Shown here in pieces: positions 58,125-64,000 of a stretch of 64,000 bases of DNA. Source of the stretch: Actinomycetota bacterium (lineage in GTDB: Bacteria > Actinomycetota > Thermoleophilia > Solirubrobacterales > Solirubrobacteraceae); the NCBI GenBank assembly GCA_005884115.1, contig VAXW01000005.1:806001-870000 (forward strand). The letters are read 5' to 3'. A program made the translations under genes and the position numbers. The first letter of the stretch is position 1. Each line of letters begins with the position of its first letter. The notes beneath the pieces are model-generated. The model saw only the letters and a program-made list of their open reading frames with translations. It searched no databases and had not been told where the DNA came from.

Positions 58125-59336
58125 ATGACAGCGATGAAGCTACCCACCTACTCACTGCAGCTCCGCGGGGCGCGCTTCTACGACGTGTACTTCCGCGTCA
58201 ACGGCCGGCAGGTCAAGCGCCGCGTGGGGCGAGCGTGGGTCAAGGACGGCAAGCCCCGCCGCGGGCGTCCGCAGGAGGGCTTTCTCGACGTGGCGGCCGC
58301 ACACGACCGCGCTCGCGAGATCGTCGCCGAGCACGTCGCCACCGTCGCCGAGCCGCGGTCGGTCGGGCCGACGTTCCGGAACGTTGCGCGCGAGTACATG
58401 ACCTGGCTCGCGAAGGTCAGGGGCGCAAAGCCCTCGACTCTCGCCGACCACGGCTACGCGCTCGCCGAGCCGAACGGCACGACGAACGGCTCAGTCATGC
58501 GCGCGCTTGGCGACCGACCGGCCGCGGAGGTCACGGCGGCAGAGATCGAGGCGCTGCTGGACACGCTCGCCGAGTCGGGCGCGAGGGCGCGCACGATCAA
58601 CAAGCGGCGAGCGCTGCTGCTCGCGGTGTTCAATTACGGGATGCGCCGCTGTGGCTTGCCCGGCAATCCCGTGCGCGGTACCGACACGCGGCGCGAACCG
58701 CAGCGCCCCGCACTCGAGACGTACACGGTGGCCGAGGTCGAGCAACTCGCCGCGGCGCTCGCTGACGGACGGCACCGCGGACGAGGCGCGGCCATCAACG
58801 ACGCCGAGCGGGCGGAGGACTGCCAGGACGCGGAGCTGGTTCGCGTCGCCGCGTACACCGGGCTTCGCCAGGGCGAGCTGCGAGCACTCCGGTGGCGCGA
58901 CGTGGGCACGGACGTGCTGACGGTCTCGCGCGCACTCTCGGCCGGCGTCGAGTCCGGCACAAAGGGGGGCCGCGTTCGACACGTGCCGCTGGTGCCGCAG
59001 GCGAGCGCGGCGCTCGAGCGACTTCACGCCCGCGGCGACTTCGCTGCGCGCGAGGAGCTCGTGTTCTGCAATTGGCGCGGACGCGCGCTCGATCCGAGCG
59101 CGCTCGTCGCGAGGTTCAAGCGCGCGCGCGACGCCGCCGGCTTGCGCGCGCTCCGGTTTCACGATCTGCGTCACACCTACGGCAGCTTGCTCGCGGCTGC
59201 CGGCGTCCCCGTGACCGACATTCAGTCGGCGATGGGCCACGCCGACTTGCAGACCACGGCGCGCTATCTGCACGCACGCCAGGCGAGCGAGCAGGTCGAT
59301 CGCTTCGCGCGGGCCTTTGCCGGGGTCGAGGACTGA
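58125..59336 (+). CDS. int: tyrosine-type site-specific integrase
   Basis: 403 residues. N-terminal arm-binding region (1-60), SAM-like core-binding domain around FRNVAREYMTWLAKVRGAKPSTLADH...RTINKRRALLLAVFNYGMRRCGLPGNPV, and catalytic domain with R248 (TGLRQGELRALRW), H346-x-x-R349 (HDLRHTYGSLL), H/G in MGHADLQTTARYLHA and nucleophile Y381. All catalytic residues are intact, so it may be active. Adjacent to tRNA-Leu(TAG). ATG at 58125 chosen; another in-frame ATG follows at 58134. Confidence 0.94.
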   Translation: MTAMKLPTYSLQLRGARFYDVYFRVNGRQVKRRVGRAWVKDGKPRRGRPQEGFLDVAAAHDRAREIVAEHVATVAEPRSVGPTFRNVAREYMTWLAKVRGAKPSTLADHGYALAEPNGTTNGSVMRALGDRPAAEVTAAEIEALLDTLAESGARARTINKRRALLLAVFNYGMRRCGLPGNPVRGTDTRREPQRPALETYTVAEVEQLAAALADGRHRGRGAAINDAERAEDCQDAELVRVAAYTGLRQGELRALRWRDVGTDVLTVSRALSAGVESGTKGGRVRHVPLVPQASAALERLHARGDFAAREELVFCNWRGRALDPSALVARFKRARDAAGLRALRFHDLRHTYGSLLAAAGVPVTDIQSAMGHADLQTTARYLHARQASEQVDRFARAFAGVED

Positions 59337-59338
59337 CA

Positions 59339-59542
59339 TCATCGCCGTTCGACGACCGCCTGGACGGCAACACGGCTGAACCGGCGGTGGCGGCCGATTC
59401 GGACGGAGGGCAGCTCGCCGCGGGCGGCGTACTCATGCACCGAGCGCACTGGGATCTGCAGATACGCGGCGACCTCGGCCGCGGTCATCACGTCACGTGC
59501 TCGCGCTGGTGCGGGCTTCGTTGTTGTTGTCGGCGCGCTCAC
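59339..59542 (-). CDS. excisionase-like helix-turn-helix protein
   Basis: About 67 residues from a GTG. The C-terminal 49 residues, MTAAEVAAYLQIPVRSVHEY then AARGELPSVRIGRHRRFSRVAVQAVVERR, are the winged excisionase/MerR-like DNA-binding domain typical of Xis (helix-turn-helix then a wing with RIGRHRRF). It ends two bases after the convergent integrase stop, an unusual tail-to-tail layout for int/xis. A shorter start at the internal ATG is possible. Confidence 0.75.
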   Translation of the reverse strand: MSAPTTTTKPAPARARDVMTAAEVAAYLQIPVRSVHEYAARGELPSVRIGRHRRFSRVAVQAVVERR

Positions 59543-59796
59543 GCGACGCTCGCACAGGGACGAGGACCGTCGATGACGGCTCGACCTTCGCAACCCAGCT
59601 TGCGGACGACGCGTTCGGCGGCGACGACCACGCGCTCGGTTCCGCAAGGCTCAGCGTGGCTGCGAGGAGCGTCAAGCACGACAGCGGTAGGCATCACTCG
59701 CAAAGCCGAGCAGGCTGAGGGCTGCGCAAGCCGATTGCGCGCAAGGCGGCTGGCACGCGATCAGCGCAGGGTGTCGGCGCGCGTCATCCGGCGCGC
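59543..59796. other. intergenic stretch in the island
   Basis: About 250 bases between the excisionase-like gene and the broken DUF4238 gene. I see no supported gene, repeat or RNA. It probably contains the promoter of the excisionase-like gene. Confidence 0.5.
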
Positions 59797-60889
59797 TCAG
59801 CCAGACCCGTTCTCCGGCATCGCCGCGACGCGCGCCGCAATCGCCAGCCTCGTGCTATTTGGTCGCCGGACCCACTCGGCGATCAACACTTGGCGCCGCC
59901 GCTGCTTGGGCTCGGCGTCGAGCAACTTCTCGAGCAGCTCCCCGAGGTGGTGGCGTCTACGCGATTCGTCGGCGCTGTAGCCGCCGAACAGCTCTAGAGC
60001 AATAGGAAGAGAGGGCCCGTCACCGTAAGCAGCGGCGACACCGGGCACATGGAGCCACTGCGACTCCGCCTGTGAGATGACCAGCGTGTTGTGATTGCGG
60101 ATCTGCTCGGGGCTTGCGGACGCGGGGTACCTGTCGCTCGATTTCGTCTCGCCACGTCGCAACGAGGAGATGGCGGGGCGAAAGGGCGACGCGAACCTCG
60201 CTCGTGTTCCACATGCCGGCGGCAGGTATCGGGGTTGTTTGGACCGAGGCATCGCCGAGTGGCAGCGACACGATCGGGTGGTCGCTCGTTGCAAGCAGCG
60301 GCTCGTCGCACGTCAGTAGGGTCCAGTGCATATTCGCCAGCATCGTCGCGAGCAAGAACACCTGCTCCGTCATGCGGGTATGCCGCTCGCGGTCCGTGAG
60401 CAGCGCCCGTTGGACCGCGGCGATCACCGCGGCAGGGACGCGCGACCAGCGGGGCGGGAGATTGCCTGCAGCGTTGCCGACGGCAACGGCGTGGAATGCG
60501 CGCCACCCAGGGCCACGGACGGCCTGAAGCGCCATGAACTCTGCGACTCGACCGCGCGTGATCGTATCTGGCGGCCAGCCTGCTGCGGCGTTCTGGACGG
60601 CCGGCAGCAGCACGCTCTCGACTCGGGCAAGTCGCTTCTCGAATGCGTCGCTAGCCTCGCCGTCGGCCGAACGCTCCATGTAGAAGCCGACGCGCACGGC
60701 CGCGTCGCGCGGGCTGATATCGGGGGCGTCCGAGGATCCAACGAGCCGCATGGCGATCCTTCCCTCGTATGCCCACGCGCGCAGGTAGCCGATCGGAACG
60801 ACGTGATGCGCTTGCTCAGCCCCATCGGACCCATCGTATGGACACGCCAGACCGCGCCCACCAGCCAGATCCGTCGGACACCCGCGCAA
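59797..60889 (-). pseudogene. DUF4238 domain gene with a single frameshift
   Basis: The N-terminal part (HHVVPIGYLRAWAYEGRIAM, RGRVAEFMALQAVRGPGWRAF, LTCDEPLLATSDHPIVSLPLG, WNTSEVRVALSPRHLLVATWRDEIERQ) is a recognisable DUF4238 protein. Reading then fails, while the next frame supplies a fitting C-terminus: PASASPEQIRNHNTLVISQA, ESQWLHVPGVAAAYGDG. On the minus strand the break falls in a CCCC run (plus-strand G run 60124-60127); removing one C restores a continuous frame of about 360 codons. Either a recent mutation or an assembly error. Start uncertain (TTG at 60889, or GTG at 60952 overlapping the next gene). Confidence 0.72.
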
Positions 60890-60901
60890 GACTCGTGGCT
60901 C

Positions 60902-61612
60902 ATGAATGAACCCAGAGACGTTGCAAGCGCTCGCGCGTCTGCGCCGCTGCACCGCAGACGCTACGTGATCGCCTTTGCCGCCCCGATCGTCGCCGTCGGC
61001 GGGGTCGCTCTGGCGGCGGGATGGGTCACGATCAGCGCTGGGACGACGGTCGGCGAGCTGCTTGTCGCCGGCGGCACACTTGCGCTTGCGTGGTTCACGT
61101 ATGACCTCGGTAGGGCAGCGCGTGCCGAGGGGGACGCGGTGGGCTCGCAGGTCGAGCTTGAGCGCGAACGGCGCGAGCAGGAAGCGCAGCCATGGGTCGT
61201 GCCAGCACCTGGCCCGTCATGGACGTGGAAGAGCGGCGAAGGCCAATACACCACAGACGCGTGGAGGAAGCTGTTGCCGGTCAAGAACGTCGGCCCAGGC
61301 GCCGCGTTGAACGGCGCCGGCGCGCTCAACTGGGGGTCGCCGAGCGGCGTCAGAGCCGAGATGCTGCCGACTAGCATCGGGCCGGGCGACCGCGAGGATC
61401 TCCGCGTTAGCTGGGCGTCGGCGCCGCAGGAGGATTGGCGCCGTGTCGAGGGCACGCTCGAGTACGACGACGTGATCCGTAGACGCTGGCAGACGCGTTT
61501 CGTGATCGAAGAGAGGGAGAGCGTGCGCTGTGTGCAAGTCGAGCAAGTCGTCGACATCTCCAAACCGTGGCGTGCGGTCGCAGGTCCGGACGCGACCGCA
61601 ACGCGGCGGTGA
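60902..61612 (+). CDS. uncharacterised membrane protein, homologous to the 8886-9524 gene
   Basis: 236 residues. A short basic N-terminus, two hydrophobic helices (YVIAFAAPIVAVGGVALAAG and GELLVAGGTLALAWFTYDLG), a coiled Glu/Arg linker (QVELERERREQEAQP) and a soluble beta domain with LLPVKNVGPGAALNG, DREDLRVSWAS and EGTLEYDDVIRRRWQTRFVIEE. The topology and motifs mirror the chromosomal protein at 8886-9524. Divergent from the DUF4238 gene with almost no gap, so the two may form a cargo pair. Confidence 0.75.
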   Translation: MNEPRDVASARASAPLHRRRYVIAFAAPIVAVGGVALAAGWVTISAGTTVGELLVAGGTLALAWFTYDLGRAARAEGDAVGSQVELERERREQEAQPWVVPAPGPSWTWKSGEGQYTTDAWRKLLPVKNVGPGAALNGAGALNWGSPSGVRAEMLPTSIGPGDREDLRVSWASAPQEDWRRVEGTLEYDDVIRRRWQTRFVIEERESVRCVQVEQVVDISKPWRAVAGPDATATRR

Positions 61613-61615
61613 GCA

Positions 61616-62321
61616 TCAGCTGGAAAGCCGAGCAACGTGCCGGATGCGCAACCCGACCACAAGCCCCAAGATGGCCAGAGCGCTCAACAGCGCCTGACGG
61701 GAGCGACGCTCTCCTCCACGGAGTGGATCGCCTAAACGAGCGACCCAACGGCCATGAAGGAATCGCCAGACCGGCTTGCGGGGACCCCCCTTCCTCGGGC
61801 CAGCTGCAGAGCCAAGTCTCGGGAGCGAGGGGGCAGCAGACGGTCGCTGGCTATGCGTCTCATAGACGTACACCGAGACGAACACCCTGCTAATGAAGCC
61901 CAGGAGACCCCCATCAGGGCATTGATTGGGGACGCGGCCCCGCGGTTGCATGGGCGCCCGACCTGGACACAGGTCAGCCCCGTGTGGTTCCCAGTCCCCA
62001 CGACGGTCCTCCGTCTGGGTCGGCGACCCGCAGCGGCACGAGCCTCACGCTCTCAGGGATGGCCACGCCCTCGCCCGCGTTCGACGGGTTCGCGCAGTTC
62101 CGGGCCGACCGACGTGCCGGTCTGGAAAACGCCCGCAGCCGCAAGCGCCACGGTCGTGGCTGCCAAGACCAAAGCGAGAATCGCCATGATCAATCGCCAG
62201 CGAACGAGGCCTCGCCGGAGGGCAATCGCCAAGCGTTGCGGTCGGGGGTGCGCTGGGTGCTCGTTTGCTGGCGATGCGCAGCCTCGAGGAGAGCGTTTCT
62301 CAGCTCGGGCAAATAGCTCAT
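61616..62321 (-). pseudogene. decayed gene for a membrane-anchored protein, several frameshifts
   Basis: An ATG at 62321 starts MSYLPELRNALLEAAHRQQ. After a G5 run (plus strand 62244-62248) another frame continues with a membrane helix (WRLIMAILALVLAATTVALA, then AAGVFQTGTSVGP). A third continues NAGEGVAIPESVRLVPLRVA then DPDGGPSWGLGTTRG, a fourth GLTCVQVGRP, and a last one gives CPDGGLLGFISRVF and runs to TGA at 61616. The pieces join in order like one exported protein with an N-terminal anchor. From memory it resembles a family common in Solirubrobacterales, but I cannot check that. At least three frameshifts make it a pseudogene or a badly sequenced stretch. Confidence 0.6.
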
Positions 62322-63314
62322 TGCATCCGCTCCAATCGCGCTCGAAGGCTTCTTAGGCCGCGGCTCACCCTTTGGCCGGGCGACCTCTTTCAACAGCGCA
62401 GGCTTCGCGCAAGCTCGTCGTACTCTCGCTCTAGGCCGTCGGTCCGTGAATGTGTAACGGCGCGCGGGTCTCCTGCCGTACTCTTCCGACAAACGCGGCG
62501 AATCGGCGATATGCGGTATCGTGCGCGTAGCGCCTCGCGAATCCCACTCAAATTCGGTAGGTGCTGAAGGGACCGCGGGGCGGCTGATCCCTTAAAAAGG
62601 TCGGTCGCTTCGCGCCCTCGAATCTCCGCGCGGGCATTGCGATTCGCTGAAGAAACGCGGCCGGAGTTCTTCTCGCAGCCGTATCGGCAACCACGGCATT
62701 CGCCCGGACCTGGCTGAACAGGGACCTCGAGTCTCGCGGCCACCGATGCCCTGGCCCGGCTCGAGGCGGGCGGCAATGATCAACCGGCTGGCGGACTTTG
62801 TGTTCCCAAGTCGGGCGGCGATTTACGCTCGCCGCATCGCCCTATAGCTACTCCATGCGGAGCCCGGCTAGCGAGCCGATGGTTACCAGGTCGCCAGCTC
62901 GCGCCATCCAACGCTAGCCGCTTACCTTGGCTAAGTGCGTCGCGTCTCAAGGCGGGCTCATGCTCCCATGGGTGATCGCTTTGATGTCGTAATTCAAGGT
63001 TTACGATGCAATTTGCGATAGATGCAGTCGCAGCATGATTAGCCAGCCTTGACGCCTCACGTTCACCCGTGTATTTGGTGGGGCCGAAATATTTTGTTGC
63101 CGGTACCACCGCGTTACCGGCGACGCAAAGAGGGCGAGGCAATGAACAACGGGGGATCTCGGCGTCTTGGTGTGCCGCAATGGCCGGGCGGACGCTGGCA
63201 CTGGGCAAGTTTGCTCTCCACGAAGGGCCGCTCATGATTGCTCCTCTCATCCTAGGGCCCCAGAGCGCGGGCGGCAGGACAGCTCTTGGGAACACCTCAC
63301 TGACGGGAGGCGTG
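62322..63314. other. about 1 kb without a convincing gene
   Basis: No frame on either strand shows a plausible protein; open frames here are Arg/Ser-rich shadows. Inverted repeats include AAGGGA/TCCCTT (62567-62572 with 62588-62593) and CCGGTA/TACCGG around 63100-63120. The stretch is AT-richer than the rest of the window, especially 62960-63130. It may hold remnants of the neighbouring broken gene's upstream partner and the promoter of the 63315 gene. Confidence 0.5.
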
Positions 63315-64000
63315 ATGAACACGACGCTGTGTGTCTTGCGGCGGGCTTGGCCGTTCGTGCTAGCCCTGCTCGCGAGCGCTCTCCTTGCCGGGCCGGCCGC
63401 GGCCGAACGGGGGCCGGTGCTCACCTTCGAAGGTGAAACGCTCAAATGGACTCCGTTGCCGGAAGCGCACACCTACGAAATTGAAGGATGCGAGCTGTCA
63501 CCAGACGACGAAATCCCCCGCTGCGAACTGCGGATCGAAACGGAAGACTGGTTTACGAGTGACACCTCGTTCGACACTGAAGAAGTGAGCAGCGTCTTCC
63601 CGGGCGGAGCCGAATGGACCCTCCGCTGGCGCGTGCGTGCCGAGGACATTACCACCGGCAAAGCGCTGAGCGACTGGTCCAATCCGGTGCTCATCCGATA
63701 CGAAGCCGGCTCGGCACTCGAAGAACCTACAGCAGCGTTTGGAGCCCCTGAATTTGAACCGGTACCAGCTCCAGAAATTCCACCTGTTTCACCACCAAAA
63801 CCCACAGTCATCTGTACTCCGGAAGCCGGTAATCCATCACTCGAAGGAGCATCGACCGAAACACCTCCACCTACAGGACCATACGGTGAACCGACTCCTC
63901 CAAGTACTAATCCTCCGATTTGTCCACCTGGTCAGGTACCAGTTACTCAAGGCAGGCCGATAGGAGCGCATCCACCGCACCCTTTAGGACGTGCGCCGAC
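63315..64000 (+). CDS. secreted Pro-rich protein with fibronectin-III-like domain (3' end outside window)
   Basis: At least 228 residues, still open at 64000. GGGAGG is four bases before the ATG at 63315. The signal peptide (RRAWPFVLALLASALLAGPA) ends near AAAERG. A domain of about 100 residues (LTFEGETLKWTPLPEAHTYE ... AEWTLRWRVRAED ... ALSDWSNPVLIRYE) looks like a fibronectin type III or similar sandwich. From about residue 145 the protein becomes a Pro/Glu/Thr-rich linker with spaced cysteines (VICTPEAG, PPICPPGQ). Codons there switch to CCA, CCT, GAA, ACT and GTA, unlike the GC-ending codons earlier in the same gene. Confidence 0.78.
   Translation, partial: MNTTLCVLRRAWPFVLALLASALLAGPAAAERGPVLTFEGETLKWTPLPEAHTYEIEGCELSPDDEIPRCELRIETEDWFTSDTSFDTEEVSSVFPGGAEWTLRWRVRAEDITTGKALSDWSNPVLIRYEAGSALEEPTAAFGAPEFEPVPAPEIPPVSPPKPTVICTPEAGNPSLEGASTETPPPTGPYGEPTPPSTNPPICPPGQVPVTQGRPIGAHPPHPLGRAP

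Larger units (their letters stand above)
57957..64000. mobile_element. integrated genomic island, left part (right end outside window)
   Basis: Begins at a tRNA-Leu 3' end and carries a tyrosine integrase, a convergent excisionase-like gene, cargo of unknown function, broken genes and long noncoding stretches. Gene density and composition differ from the first 57 kb. No second copy of the tRNA 3' end was found by eye before 64000, so the right boundary is unknown. The pseudogenes suggest an old or decaying element. Confidence 0.7.

Noticed and set aside
62600-62640. Second copy of the tRNA-Leu 3' end (attR)
   Set aside because: The CTCGAATCTCC...CGGGC similarity does not match the tRNA sequence over more than a few bases.
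63050-63180. c-di-GMP (GEMM) riboswitch suggested by GACGCAAAG
   Set aside because: Only this short block matches; the paired GGCAAACC-type and GGTAGGTAGC-type elements are absent.

Overview
This 64 kb window is very GC-rich with dense, mostly short operons. It looks like an actinobacterial chromosome, most likely the Thermoleophilia/Solirubrobacterales branch. That placement is inferred from the F420 genes, the ethylmalonyl-CoA pathway enzymes, the DipZ and DUF1707 families, many lineage-type secreted proteins and the GC-rich codon use. No 16S gene is present to prove it. Many genes lack a Shine-Dalgarno sequence and instead have a TANNNT hexamer 6-8 bases upstream of the start codon, which points to widespread leaderless transcription.

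Layout: 1-9.5 kb holds a cut-off alpha/beta hydrolase, a RidA protein, a MarR/MFS divergon, a divergent acyl-CoA synthetase/acyl-CoA dehydrogenase pair, VOC proteins, a Ddn-type F420-binding protein and a MntP manganese exporter. 9.6-16.4 kb holds a VOC protein, an ATP-grasp ligase, a CelD-type acyltransferase, a class III nucleotide cyclase and two secreted proteins. 16.7-24.1 kb is a CoA-thioester block: malyl-CoA lyase, a two-subunit CoA ligase, a FixX-like ferredoxin, a MaoC hydratase and GTP-dependent PEPCK, with a secreted cysteine-rich protein between them. 24.1-29.4 kb holds secreted proteins and a DipZ fusion. 29.5-34.6 kb carries ethylmalonyl-CoA mutase, MeaB, an unlisted 52-residue membrane protein, ClpS and crotonyl-CoA carboxylase/reductase. 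34.7-40.7 kb holds a MarR/MFS operon with palindromic operators, YCII, YgfZ, a phosphatase and an aquaporin. 40.8-48.3 kb is the coenzyme F420 region: FbiC, CofE, CofC, CofD and the F420:NADPH reductase, with a type III polyketide synthase and a sulfotransferase-like gene inside it. 48.3-57 kb is acyl-CoA and general metabolism: SDR, HMG-CoA-lyase family, enoyl-CoA hydratase, 3-hydroxybutyryl-CoA dehydrogenase, acyl-CoA carboxylase beta, amidase and inositol monophosphatase family.

From a tRNA-Leu(TAG) at 57.9 kb to the right edge the sequence changes character. There is a tyrosine integrase abutting the tRNA, an excisionase-like regulator, a frameshifted DUF4238 gene, a gene broken by several frameshifts, about 1 kb without genes, and a secreted proline-rich protein whose codon use drifts to A/T-ending codons. 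This is best read as an integrated genomic island whose right end lies outside the window.

Functionally, Ccr, Ecm, MeaB, malyl-CoA lyase and a MaoC hydratase fit the ethylmalonyl-CoA pathway for acetyl-CoA assimilation, with 3-hydroxybutyryl-CoA dehydrogenase feeding it and PEPCK draining C4 acids to gluconeogenesis. The F420 genes supply the cofactor that the Ddn-like protein would use.
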